Below, piece after piece: positions 24,701 through 33,586 of a stretch of 52,383 nt of DNA. Below the pieces are notes generated by a model. That model was not told where the DNA came from and did no database searches. It saw only the letters and a program-made list of their open reading frames with translations. Each line of letters opens with the position of its first letter. The first letter of the stretch is position 1. This DNA is from Chitinophagaceae bacterium. Lineage in GTDB: Bacteria; Bacteroidota; Bacteroidia; Chitinophagales; Chitinophagaceae. Where the stretch lies: positions 1 through 52,383 of the forward strand of contig JAICXX010000026.1 of assembly GCA_025934485.1 (NCBI GenBank), given 5' to 3'. Position numbers and translations under genes: made by a program.

Positions 24701-26332
24701 ATGAAAACTAAATTGCACACGCTCAGTTTGATCACAATGTTAGCTTTAAATAAGATCGGTTTTGGTCAAACCACCGGTCTTACAATTTATCAACCCACCT
24801 TCGCCACGCAGCAGGCCGGCTGGACGACTAACGGCAGCGCCTCCTTCGGTACGGTCAATAGCGCAGCCGCACTTATCCTCAACCCCAGCACCGGTAATCA
24901 GGCCGGTTCTGCATTCTGGAACCAAAAAATCACCCTGTCTGCCAACGGCTCGTTCAGTGCCTTCTTCACTTACCAAATCGACCAAAATAACTCCCGGGCA
25001 GATGGCTTTACCTTCATCATGCAACAGGCAGGCACGACGACCCTCGGCAGTACTGGTCAAAACCTGGGCATCTACGGCATCAGCGGTACCAGCATCGCCA
25101 TCGAATTCGATACCTATATGAACGGCGGCGACCCCGACAATAACCACATCGCACTCGACCTCAACGGCACTACAAGCCATTCCAATGGCGTCGTGGCCAG
25201 CATCAACAAATCTACCCTCGACCTCGCCGATGGCAACCTGAAATATGTTTGGATCGATTACAACGGCGCAACGAACAGTCTTCAGGTCAGGATCAGCTAT
25301 ACGAACACCCGGCCTGCAACTGCCACCCTGTCCACGACGAACTACAACCTTTCGACGATGTTCTCCAACCCCAATGTCTATGTCGGCTTCACCGGTGCAA
25401 CGGGCGGTGCATACGAAAGACATTCCATCACTTCTTTCGACTTCATCAATAAATACAGCCCCATCACCACCAGCACCAACACCTACGCCCAGGACCCCCT
25501 TAGCGTTACGATGACGAGCTCTACCACCGCGGTGAATGATGATGGCACCACAAAGCTGCCCATTACGATCACCTTGCTTGACGCGGGCGGCGCCCCACTG
25601 GCCAACCAGCCGGTAACGGTCTCGATCACGAGTGGTCAAGGCACCTTGACTACCCTCTCCGGAACGACCAACAGCAGCGGACAGCTCGTCGACAACCTCA
25701 GCACCACCAAAATAGGCACGATGACGGTCACCAGCGTAGCAGGCTATGGCGGTCTTAGCACGTCAAACAACTACACCGGTATCTCGACACTCCCGATCCT
25801 TATCACCGATTTCACCGGCCAGGTACAAAACACCGAAACCGTCCTGTCCTGGGACATCACCTCCGTGGACAATGGGAAACAGATCGTCATCCTTCGCTCC
25901 GCCGATGGTTATGACTTCGACAGCATCGGTGTCCTCACCGTAAACAGCCAGCTGAGCCTGCTCGGCCAACATACCTTTAATGATCAATACCCGATGTCCG
26001 GCAAGAACTATTACCGCCTGGAACTCGTGAATACGGACGGCACCACCAGCTACAGCACCATCGTCGGGGTGACCTTCGGCCAGGTTGCGACCACCAGTAA
26101 CATCACGATCCTCGGCAACCCCCTGACGAGTGAGCTCCGCCTGTCCGGCATCACCGGCGAAAAAGGCATGGTGGTCATCTACGACGCCATGGGCCGCATC
26201 ATGCAGGAAGCTTCGACGCAAGGTGTCACAGGCGTTCTCTCCATCGCTTGCAACAGCTTGCCCAGAGGCCAATATTTCGCCAAGGTCATCCAGAACAACG
26301 CTTCTCAAACCCTGCCTTTCGTCAAATTATAA
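24701..26332 (+). CDS. L-type lectin/Ig-like protein with T9SS sorting domain
   Basis: A 543-residue secreted protein. In order: signal peptide (to about residue 23), a legume-lectin-like sandwich (about 30-255: DGFTFIMQQAGTTTLGS, IAIEFDTYMNGGDPDNNHIALDLNG, YVWIDYNGATNSLQVRIS, YVGFTGATGG), an invasin/Ig-like domain (about 268-360: PITITLLDAGGAPLANQPVTVSI), a fibronectin-like part (VLSWDITSVDNGKQIVILRSADGYDFDSIG split across strands), and a C-terminal type A T9SS sorting domain (ILGNPLTSELRL, VVIYDAMGRIM, LPRGQYFAKV). It is expected to be secreted through the type IX system to the surface and bind sugars. The GH9 gene starts 26 bases later. Confidence 0.9.
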   Translation: MKTKLHTLSLITMLALNKIGFGQTTGLTIYQPTFATQQAGWTTNGSASFGTVNSAAALILNPSTGNQAGSAFWNQKITLSANGSFSAFFTYQIDQNNSRADGFTFIMQQAGTTTLGSTGQNLGIYGISGTSIAIEFDTYMNGGDPDNNHIALDLNGTTSHSNGVVASINKSTLDLADGNLKYVWIDYNGATNSLQVRISYTNTRPATATLSTTNYNLSTMFSNPNVYVGFTGATGGAYERHSITSFDFINKYSPITTSTNTYAQDPLSVTMTSSTTAVNDDGTTKLPITITLLDAGGAPLANQPVTVSITSGQGTLTTLSGTTNSSGQLVDNLSTTKIGTMTVTSVAGYGGLSTSNNYTGISTLPILITDFTGQVQNTETVLSWDITSVDNGKQIVILRSADGYDFDSIGVLTVNSQLSLLGQHTFNDQYPMSGKNYYRLELVNTDGTTSYSTIVGVTFGQVATTSNITILGNPLTSELRLSGITGEKGMVVIYDAMGRIMQEASTQGVTGVLSIACNSLPRGQYFAKVIQNNASQTLPFVKL

Positions 26333-26358
26333 TTTGGCTTTTTTTGTACATTGTACCC

Positions 26359-28773
26359 ATGACCAAACTATTTCTCCTCGCTTGCCTGCTACAGTCGCTT
26401 CCCCAGTCCTGGATCCGTATCAACCAGCTCGGCTATCCCACTAACGGTCCCAAGATCGCCGTACTCGGCTCGAAGACCGCGACGGCCGCAGCCGAATTCG
26501 AGTTGATAGACGCGAGCACCGGAAAAACCGTCTTCACCGCAAAAGCCGGCAAAGACTTCGGCGCCTACGGCCCGTTCAAAACCACGCAACGCCTCGACTT
26601 CTCGTCCTTCCATAAAAAAGGCGCCTACCGCCTCAAAGCAGGAAACACCACTTCGCCCGTCTTCCGCATTGACGATGACGTCTACGACGGCGCCGCCGAC
26701 TTCTGCCTGCGCTATATGCGCCAGCAACAAAGCGGCTTCAACCCCTTTCTCCGCGACTCCTGCCATACCCACGACGGCTATACGCTCTATGCACCGGTTC
26801 CCGACAGCACCCATATCGATGTCGTCGGCGGCTGGCACGACGCCAGCGACTACCTCCAGTACTCGACCACTACCGCCAATGCCACCTATCACCTGCTCGC
26901 CGCCTGGCGCGACTTCCCCGGCGTATTCGGCGACGGTCACGAGGCTAACGGGCTCGAGGGCGCTAACCATATCCCCGATGTCCTCGACGAGGCACGGTGG
27001 GGCCTCGACTGGCTGCTAAAAATGCATCCGAAAGACACCTGGCTTTTCAATCAGCTCGGCGATGACCGGGACCACCGCGGCATGCGACTCCCAAAAGAAG
27101 ACACCAATTTCTACGGCCGCGGGTTGGAACGACCGGTTTATTTTTGTACCGGCCTCCCCCAGGTGCGCGGAAAATTCAAGAACAATACCACCGGCGTGGC
27201 CTCCACGGCGGGCAAATTCGCCGCGGCCTTTGCACTCGGCAGCCACCTCATCCCGGATACCGCCTACGCAAATACCCTCATCAAAAAAGCTCAAACAGCC
27301 ATGCAACTGGGCCTCGACAAACCCGGCGCCTGCCAGACCGCTTCCGTGCTCTCCCCCTATATCTACGCCGAGGAGAATTGGACCGATGACATGGAGCTTG
27401 CCGCCGCGGCTCTAGGCAACACCGACCTCGCCTTCCACTATGCACAGGCCGAACCCGTGACGCCCTGGCTCGGAAAAGATACGGCCAACCACTACCAATG
27501 GTACCCCTTTATCAACCTCGGCCACTATGAGCTGGCCAAGAGCTTAAAAGCCCTTCACGACAAAAGAAGCGACACCATCATCGCGTATTATCGCGAAGGC
27601 ATCCGAAGGGTCTGGCAACACGCAAAGACAAATGCCTTCTATCGCTATATCCCCTTCATCTGGTGCAGCAATAACCTCACGGTGAGCTTCGCCATCCAGT
27701 GTTACTGGTACCGCCGCCTCACCGGCGACAACACCTACCAGCCGCTGGAACAGGCATGCTTCGACTGGATCTTTGGTTGCAATCCCTGGGGCACCAGTAT
27801 GGTCTATGGCCTGCCCGCAGACGGCGACTACCCCTCCGATCCGCATTCCGCCTTCACCCACATCGGCCATTATCGCATCGACGGCGGCCTGGTCGACGGC
27901 CCCGTATACACCAACATCTACAACCATCTCATCGGTATCCGCCTTTCGCACGAAGACACCTACGCAGCTTTTCAAAGCGACCTGGCCGTCTACCACGACG
28001 ACTATGGCGACTATAGCACCAACGAACCCACCATGGACGGCACCGCCTCGTTGATCTATCTGCTGGCCGCGCAGCAGGCCCAGGTAGAACACAACACCCT
28101 CTCACACGGCGCCATCGTCCGCGGCGACTCCACCAAAAAAAACGTAGCCCTCGTCTTCACCGCCGATGAGTTTGGCGAAGGCCTGCCCGCGATCACCGCC
28201 GCATTAAAAAGACACCATACAAAAGCCGCCTTCTTCTTCACCGGCAGATTCTACCGCAATCCCGCAAACAAAGCCGCCATCGGCAAACTTCAACACGACC
28301 GACATTATTTGGGCCCGCATTCGAATGAACATCTTTTATATGCCGACTGGAACAAACGCGACAGTCTTCTCGTCACAAGGGAGCAGTTCGAAACAGATCT
28401 GCAAAAAAACCTGGAAGCCATCGCCGCGCTGGGCATCGACACCGGCGGCTCCCATTACTTTATCCCACCTTACGAATGGTGGAACGACACCATCGCCGCA
28501 TGGGCCCGGCAGCTCGGCTGGCACCTCGCCAATTTCACCCCCGGCGTCCGTACGAACGCCGACTATACCTGGCCACAAATGGGTCCGGCCTACAAAAGCA
28601 GCAGCCAGATCATGGAGTCATTGAAGCAGCAAACACTCGACGGCGACATCCTTCTGATCCATGCCGGCGTCGATCCCCGGCGCAAAGACAAGCTCTACAA
28701 CCACCTCGATGAGTTGCTCACCTGGTTGCAATCCAAGGGCTATCGCTGTGTCCGGCTTGACGAACTATTGTAA
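26359..28773 (+). CDS. GH9 glycoside hydrolase fused to NodB-type polysaccharide deacetylase
   Basis: An 804-residue exported enzyme. The ATG at 26359 gives a short hydrophobic leader. Residues about 18-105 form the Ig-like N-terminal domain of GH9 enzymes (IRINQLGYPTNGPKIAVL). The (alpha/alpha)6 GH9 domain spans about 108-580: catalytic-base motif GGWHDASDY (Asp161, Asp164), SDPHSAF, and catalytic acid Glu556 in STNEPTMDG. Residues about 594-804 form a NodB domain: FTADEF (Asp603, with Glu604 where the second Asp is usual), HSNEH (His654, His658) and late ILLIHAG. GH9 includes cellulases and exo-glucosaminidases; the fused deacetylase and the nearby nagAB make an amino-sugar polymer possible, which is inference. 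Confidence 0.9.
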   Translation: MTKLFLLACLLQSLPQSWIRINQLGYPTNGPKIAVLGSKTATAAAEFELIDASTGKTVFTAKAGKDFGAYGPFKTTQRLDFSSFHKKGAYRLKAGNTTSPVFRIDDDVYDGAADFCLRYMRQQQSGFNPFLRDSCHTHDGYTLYAPVPDSTHIDVVGGWHDASDYLQYSTTTANATYHLLAAWRDFPGVFGDGHEANGLEGANHIPDVLDEARWGLDWLLKMHPKDTWLFNQLGDDRDHRGMRLPKEDTNFYGRGLERPVYFCTGLPQVRGKFKNNTTGVASTAGKFAAAFALGSHLIPDTAYANTLIKKAQTAMQLGLDKPGACQTASVLSPYIYAEENWTDDMELAAAALGNTDLAFHYAQAEPVTPWLGKDTANHYQWYPFINLGHYELAKSLKALHDKRSDTIIAYYREGIRRVWQHAKTNAFYRYIPFIWCSNNLTVSFAIQCYWYRRLTGDNTYQPLEQACFDWIFGCNPWGTSMVYGLPADGDYPSDPHSAFTHIGHYRIDGGLVDGPVYTNIYNHLIGIRLSHEDTYAAFQSDLAVYHDDYGDYSTNEPTMDGTASLIYLLAAQQAQVEHNTLSHGAIVRGDSTKKNVALVFTADEFGEGLPAITAALKRHHTKAAFFFTGRFYRNPANKAAIGKLQHDRHYLGPHSNEHLLYADWNKRDSLLVTREQFETDLQKNLEAIAALGIDTGGSHYFIPPYEWWNDTIAAWARQLGWHLANFTPGVRTNADYTWPQMGPAYKSSSQIMESLKQQTLDGDILLIHAGVDPRRKDKLYNHLDELLTWLQSKGYRCVRLDELL

Positions 28774-28818
28774 TTTAGCGGCTAGCATAGTATCTTAGTG
28801 CCCGATTTAATCCCGTTT

Positions 28819-29859
28819 ATGCAATCGCTACGTCCATATCTCGTTATTTTGCCCGCCGCCGTATTTGCCTGTGTCAGTTGTGTCAGTACCGGAAAGTTCA
28901 AAGCCATGCAACAGCAGGCCAACCAATACGATTCCCTGTACAACCAGTCCATGCGTACCCTCCAGACCTGCGAGGCCGACAACAAGAATCTCTCCACACA
29001 GAAGAACAACCTGCAGCTCCAAACCAATGCGATGAAGCTGACGCTGCAAACCACCCAGGAAAACAACAATGCTCTGAAGAAACAGGTCCAGGCTATGTCG
29101 GCCATCAGCACCGCACAGGCCGAGAGCATCAAAAAGTCCATCGATAATATGGGCGCAGAAGACACCTATATGATGGCCCTTCATTACGCCGTGGCCCGTC
29201 GCGATTCCGTGAACATGGCCCTCATCCTGGAACTCAAAGCCGCCATCGGCGGCTACAGCGACCAGGGATTGCAGATAAAACTAGACAACGGCACCGTCCA
29301 CGTCGACCTCACCGACTCTTTGTTGTTCGGCGGCGATTCTACCAGCTATACCATCACTGACGGTGCCAAACAAGTCCTTTCCCGGATGTCGAGAGTGATC
29401 AACGACCAGCCATCCATCGACTTCACCATCGAAGGACGCACCGATAGCCTCACCGACGCCCAGGACTCGCTCATGGACAGTTGGGATCTTAGTGCGAAGC
29501 GAGCTACCAGCATCGCCCGCTTGATGCAGACCCAGTATAGAGTGTCTCCGGGCCGCATCACCGTTGCCGGCCGCGGAGAATTTGCCGCCGCGACTACTAC
29601 CGACAGCACCGAGGCCGCAACCGCCAACCGCATCACGCGTTTCGTCTTCGCCCCGCAGATGGACGAACTGCTGCATCTGCTCGAACACCGCAAAGACCAG
29701 CCGACCCCGACCCCGGCCGCGTCAACGACCCCAGCAGCGCAAACTGCCCCGGCAACGCAAACGACCCCAGTAGCCGCACCCACACCGACCGCGCCCGCAG
29801 CCACCACACCAGCCACAGCCGCACCACCGGCCAAAACCGCCCAAACTACGCAACCTTGA
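28819..29859 (+). CDS. OmpA-family lipoprotein with coiled coil
   Basis: A 346-residue outer-membrane lipoprotein. The ATG at 28819 gives a leader ending in the lipobox VSC; an in-frame GTG at 28798 would add seven residues and overlaps a -7-like TATCTTAG. After the Cys comes a coiled coil (about 30-110: NKNLSTQKNNLQLQTNAMKL and on), then an OmpA-like peptidoglycan-binding domain (about 165-285: DSLLFGGDSTSYTITDGAKQVL, IEGRTDSL, RATSIARLMQ, GRGEFAA, ANRITRFVF), and a 60-residue Pro/Ala/Thr tail. It probably anchors the outer membrane to peptidoglycan. The next gene starts inside its stop. Confidence 0.88.
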   Translation: MQSLRPYLVILPAAVFACVSCVSTGKFKAMQQQANQYDSLYNQSMRTLQTCEADNKNLSTQKNNLQLQTNAMKLTLQTTQENNNALKKQVQAMSAISTAQAESIKKSIDNMGAEDTYMMALHYAVARRDSVNMALILELKAAIGGYSDQGLQIKLDNGTVHVDLTDSLLFGGDSTSYTITDGAKQVLSRMSRVINDQPSIDFTIEGRTDSLTDAQDSLMDSWDLSAKRATSIARLMQTQYRVSPGRITVAGRGEFAAATTTDSTEAATANRITRFVFAPQMDELLHLLEHRKDQPTPTPAASTTPAAQTAPATQTTPVAAPTPTAPAATTPATAAPPAKTAQTTQP

Positions 29860-31055
29860 AAAAATACCTTATCCCAACCCTCCTTATCCTCCTCTACTCC
29901 TGCAGCAAGAACGACTCAAAACCCACCGTCGCCACGCTCAGGACCGCAGCCGCCACCAATATCACGGACAGCTCCGCGACGCTGGGCGGCACCGTGACAA
30001 ACACCGGCGGATACCCCATACTCACGTGCGGCATCCGGTACGATACAAATGCAAACATGGCAAGGGCCCTCTCCATCGAAACGGTCCTGGGCAGCACCAG
30101 CAACAGCTTTTCGATCCCCGTCAAAAACCTTCCCAGCGGCGCCGCCATCTACGTCCAGGCATGGGCAGGCAATAGCGCCGGCATTGCCTACGGCAACACC
30201 GTTCAGTTTACCACTTCACCCGCACCTGTAAACGGCTACACCGTCACCACCTACGCCGGCAGTGGCTCGACCCAATCCGCCGACGGCCCAGCCCTTCAAG
30301 CGGGCTTCCAATACCCGCTCGCTATCGCAATAGACCTCACCGGAGTACTCTATTCCACCGAAGGCTTCGCCGGCAACGGCGGACGCATCCGCAGGATAGC
30401 GACTAACGGATACGTAACAACCTTCGTCCCCAACATAGGCCTCGGCGGCGACGATGTCGTACTGGATGCGGCCGGCAACCTCTTCGATCTCGACTACAAC
30501 AAAACGCTCTATAAGATCTCACCCGCCGGCGTCATAACGACATTCGCCACCGGATTCACTAACCCCATTTCCATGGACATCGATAAGCAGGGCAACATCT
30601 TCCTCACCGATGCAAAATCCATAAAAAAAATAACCCCTTCCGGCGCCATCTCCAAGCTGCCCCTTACCGCAACAACCGCTTTCATCGGCGTCGCCGTGGA
30701 CCCATCGGACAATATCTATGTCGCAGACGGCTCCAATCTCGAACGAACCGATACCCTCGGAAATGTCACCATCCTCGCCGGCGCGGCGCAGGGCCTCAGC
30801 ACCGATATCGAAGAACTTCGCATCGACCGCAACGGCAACATTATCGCTTCCGACGAAGGAAACGACCGGCTACGCCTCATTACCCCTACTGGCGCCGTCA
30901 CCACCATCGCCGGCAGCGGTGTCCACGGTGATAAAGACGGCCCCGCCTTACAAGCGAAATTCGGCTCAGTCGGCGGCATCGCCATCGACTCCGCAAACAA
31001 CATCTTCGTCGTCGACGGCGCAGCCGACAAGATCAAAAAAATAACCCACAACTAG
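29856..31055 (+). CDS. NHL-repeat lipoprotein
   Basis: A 399-residue lipoprotein starting with TTG that overlaps the stop of the OmpA-like gene (TTGA). Leader MKKYLIPTLLILLYSC. Residues about 27-125 look like a fibronectin type III/IPT-style domain (TNITDSSATLGGTVTNTGGYP, ending AYGNTVQFTTSP). From about 130 on are NHL propeller repeats (GPALQAGFQYPLAIAIDLTGVLYSTE; ISMDIDKQGNIFLTDA; IGVAVDPSDNIYVADG; LRIDRNGNIIASDEGNDRLRL in part; FGSVGGIAIDSANNIFVVDG). Such proteins are exposed on the envelope with an unknown ligand. Confidence 0.88.
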   Translation: MKKYLIPTLLILLYSCSKNDSKPTVATLRTAAATNITDSSATLGGTVTNTGGYPILTCGIRYDTNANMARALSIETVLGSTSNSFSIPVKNLPSGAAIYVQAWAGNSAGIAYGNTVQFTTSPAPVNGYTVTTYAGSGSTQSADGPALQAGFQYPLAIAIDLTGVLYSTEGFAGNGGRIRRIATNGYVTTFVPNIGLGGDDVVLDAAGNLFDLDYNKTLYKISPAGVITTFATGFTNPISMDIDKQGNIFLTDAKSIKKITPSGAISKLPLTATTAFIGVAVDPSDNIYVADGSNLERTDTLGNVTILAGAAQGLSTDIEELRIDRNGNIIASDEGNDRLRLITPTGAVTTIAGSGVHGDKDGPALQAKFGSVGGIAIDSANNIFVVDGAADKIKKITHN

Positions 31056-31627
31056 ATCCGAACACCCGCCACCACGCGAACCGCCACCAACTGCCAGCCA
31101 TCCACCCCGCCACGCACTCCCCACTCGCTGTCGTCATTAACAACTCCGGTTACGTAGAGGTGTCGATCGCGGGGTTCTCCTCCACCTCGACTATTGCGCA
31201 GTCGATGGGCCTCTACTGGATGAACAGCGTGACCACCCAGGGCTTCGGCGTCGCCACCTACACGGACACCGTTAAAAACTACGGCATCTCCGGTAACTAT
31301 ATCACGAGCCAGGCCGACTCCTACCTCGGCGGCTCCGGAATGGTGATGACCGCCGTCATCCACAACTATCGCTGGCGCCTCAGCCTCGCCGCGGGCGAAG
31401 CTCGGTATGACCAGTGGGAACAGAAACTAAACACCTTCCCAACCATCGACATCCCCACGATTACGGTCTCCTCCGATTTCGATGGACCCAATAAGGACGG
31501 GAAAGCCTATGCGAAACAATTCACCGGCAAATATGCACATCGCATCCTGAACGGCATCGGCCACAACGTACCGCAGGAAGCCCCCAACGCCTTCGCGGAC
31601 GCAATCATCGCCGCAGATAAGCTTTGA
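31056..31627 (+). pseudogene. Remnant of an alpha/beta hydrolase with unrelated upstream part
   Basis: The frame is open from just after the NHL gene stop to 31627, but no complete protein fits. The last 85 residues or so (from about 31365: YRWRLSLAAGEARYDQWEQKL, then IPTITVSSDFDGPNKDGKAY and HRILNGIGHNVPQEAPNAFAD) are the C-terminal lid/His end of an alpha/beta hydrolase, including the probable catalytic His in GIGHN. The nucleophile elbow and the first strands are missing. The preceding segment (INNSGYVEVSIAGFSSTS, GLYWMNSVTTQGFG) does not look like a hydrolase N-terminus and may be the end of a different gene. A deletion joining two broken genes is the simplest reading; a short functional protein cannot be excluded. 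Confidence 0.6.
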
Positions 31628-31642
31628 TGTGGGAAAAATCCC

Positions 31643-31650
31643 TATCTTAA
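31643..31650 (+). promoter_or_regulatory. -7-like element next to S10 peptidase start
   Basis: TATCTTAA, 6 of 8 matches to TAnnTTTG, four bases before the ATG at 31655. A TTTG lies upstream at 31623-31626, with 16 bases between, shorter than the usual 19-21. Confidence 0.3.
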
Positions 31651-31654
31651 TGGC

Positions 31655-33193
31655 ATGAAGCAACTCCTCATCGCCATCATCGCCTCCTGCGCCCTGACCC
31701 AGTCCATCGCCCAACCCAGACCCGGGGGCGAAAAACCCACCGCGGAGAAATCCGCCACAGAAAAAGCCGCCAGCCCCAGCAGGACCCTGAACATCGACTC
31801 CTCCGTAACCACAAAAGCGGAAGTGACCATCAAAGGAGTGCGCGTTCCCTACGACGCCACCGCCGGCACCATCCCCGTATGGGACGAAGATGGGAAACCC
31901 ATCGCCGGCCTCTTCTATACGTACTACGAACGTTCGGATGTCAAGGACCGTGACTCGCGGCCCCTCGTGATCTCCTTCAACGGCGGCCCCGGCACTCCCT
32001 CCGTATGGATGGAGATCGGCTATACCGGCCCGCGCCGGCTGAACCTCGACGACGAAGGCTATCCTGTCCAACCCTACGGCGTCAAAGAAAACCCCTATTC
32101 GATCCTCGACGTTGCCGATATCGTATACATCGACCCGGTAAACTGCGGCTTCTCCCGCCCCGTGAGCAAAGACATTCCGACCAGCAAATTCTTTGGCGTC
32201 AATGAAGACGTCAAATATCTCGCGGAGTGGATCTCCACCTTCGTCTCCCGCAAAGGCCGCTGGGCCTCGCCGAAGGTCCTCATCGGCGAAAGCTATGGAA
32301 CGACCCGGGTATCCGGCCTGGCCCTCGAGCTGCAGGACGCTCAATGGATGTATCTCAATGGTGTGGTCCTGGTGTCCCCTACCGATCTCGGTATCGACCG
32401 CAGCGACTACGTAAAAAGTTCCCTGCTCGTTCCCTACTATGCAGCTACAGCGTGGTATCATAAAGCACTGAGTCCCGATCTGCAAAAAAAGGATCTCACG
32501 GACTACCTGCCCGAAGTCGAAGACTTTACGGTCAACGAACTGATTCCCGCCCTCGCCAAAGGCGGCTTCATCGACAGCAATAAAAAACAAACCCTCGCCG
32601 CAAAGCTGGCCCGCTATACCGGCCTCTCAGAAAAGGCCGTCCTCCAGTGCAACCTCGAGATCCCCACGAACTTCTTCTGGAAAGAACTGCTGAGAGATCG
32701 CGGCTTCACCGTCGGCCGTCTCGACTCCAGATACAAAGGCATCGACAAGGAAGACATCGGCGCCCGTCCCGACTACAATGCCGAGCTCACGTCCTGGCTG
32801 CATTCCTTCACACCAGCCATCAATATCTATTTAAGGGAAGACCTCCATTACAAAACGGACCTGAAGTACAACATGTTCGGTCCCGTTTGGCCCTGGGATA
32901 ACCAAAACGACCATGTCGGCGAAGACCTGCGCCAGGCTATCGCCCAGAACCCGTATTTGCACCTGCTGATCCAGTCCGGTTACTATGACGGTGCTTGCGA
33001 TTACTTCAACGCCAAATACAGCCTCTGGCAACTCGACCCCAGCGGTAGGCTCAAGGACCGGCTACATTGGGAAGGCTACCGCAGCGGCCATATGCTCTAT
33101 CTGCGCAAGCCGGATCTCGAAGCCGCCAACGAAAGCCTCCGCAGATTCATCCGCGAAGCGACGCCCAAACCCGGCGAACCCGCAAAATACTAG
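31655..33193 (+). CDS. Serine carboxypeptidase, peptidase family S10
   Basis: A 512-residue exported peptidase. Signal peptide (MKQLLIAIIASCALTQSIAQ), a Pro/Lys/Glu-rich spacer, then the S10 fold: FNGGPGTPSVWMEIGYTGPRR (oxyanion region), YIDPVNCGFSRP, nucleophile Ser213 in GESYGT, Asp in SGYYDGACDY, and His in SGHMLYLRKPD. All three triad residues are present. These enzymes remove C-terminal residues from peptides, here in the periplasm or outside. The acylphosphatase gene starts three bases after its stop, so the two are probably one transcript. Confidence 0.92.
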   Translation: MKQLLIAIIASCALTQSIAQPRPGGEKPTAEKSATEKAASPSRTLNIDSSVTTKAEVTIKGVRVPYDATAGTIPVWDEDGKPIAGLFYTYYERSDVKDRDSRPLVISFNGGPGTPSVWMEIGYTGPRRLNLDDEGYPVQPYGVKENPYSILDVADIVYIDPVNCGFSRPVSKDIPTSKFFGVNEDVKYLAEWISTFVSRKGRWASPKVLIGESYGTTRVSGLALELQDAQWMYLNGVVLVSPTDLGIDRSDYVKSSLLVPYYAATAWYHKALSPDLQKKDLTDYLPEVEDFTVNELIPALAKGGFIDSNKKQTLAAKLARYTGLSEKAVLQCNLEIPTNFFWKELLRDRGFTVGRLDSRYKGIDKEDIGARPDYNAELTSWLHSFTPAINIYLREDLHYKTDLKYNMFGPVWPWDNQNDHVGEDLRQAIAQNPYLHLLIQSGYYDGACDYFNAKYSLWQLDPSGRLKDRLHWEGYRSGHMLYLRKPDLEAANESLRRFIREATPKPGEPAKY

Positions 33194-33195
33194 TG

Positions 33196-33468
33196 ATGCC
33201 ATCGCTGCACCTGCTCGTCAAAGGCCGCGTCCAGGGAGTCTCGTATCGTGTCTCTGCTAAAGAAGAAGCCGACCGCCTATCCATCACCGGCTGGGTCCGC
33301 AACACCCCCCAGGGCGACGTCGAGATCACCGCCACCGGCAGCGACGCCGCCTTGAAAGCATTCACGGCCTGGTGCCGCCGCGGCCCCGCATACGCCCACG
33401 TCACCGAGCTGATCACCGACCCGCTGACAGAAACCCCCTTCCCCGGCTTCTCGATCCGCCGCGGCTGA
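33196..33468 (+). CDS. acyP: Acylphosphatase
   Basis: A 90-residue enzyme that hydrolyses acyl phosphates to carboxylate and phosphate (EC 3.6.1.7). The signature GRVQGVSYR contains the phosphate-binding loop and catalytic Arg18; GWVRN contains catalytic Asn36. The end (FPGFSIRRG) is also typical. The ATG at 33196 gives the standard family length, two bases after the S10 peptidase stop. Confidence 0.93.
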   Translation: MPSLHLLVKGRVQGVSYRVSAKEEADRLSITGWVRNTPQGDVEITATGSDAALKAFTAWCRRGPAYAHVTELITDPLTETPFPGFSIRRG

Positions 33469-33586
33469 CGGCGAACCCAGGGGATTTAATATCCGTTAAC
33501 AATCCGTTTGATCTCTGTTGACAGCATCCAAAAGCGGACCGGGCTAATTTTAGTCATAGCTAATCATCTCAACTAAAACTTCTGCT

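Noticed and set aside
26347-26357. Short palindrome GTACATTGTAC before the GH9 gene as an operator
   Set aside because: Four-base arms are expected by chance in a window of this size, and no second copy was noticed.
28798-28821. GTG at 28798 as start of the OmpA-like lipoprotein
   Set aside because: It would lie inside a -7-like element (TATCTTAG), while the ATG at 28819 gives a standard lipoprotein leader.
31427-32590. Minus-strand frame of 387 codons opposite the S10 peptidase
   Set aside because: Covers the S10 catalytic region on the other strand; the composition is a reflection of the codon bias.
33510-33560. Possible promoter (TTGACA ... TAATTTTA) before the second susC
   Set aside because: The spacing between the two parts is about 24 bases, outside the usual range, and the second element matches only in part.
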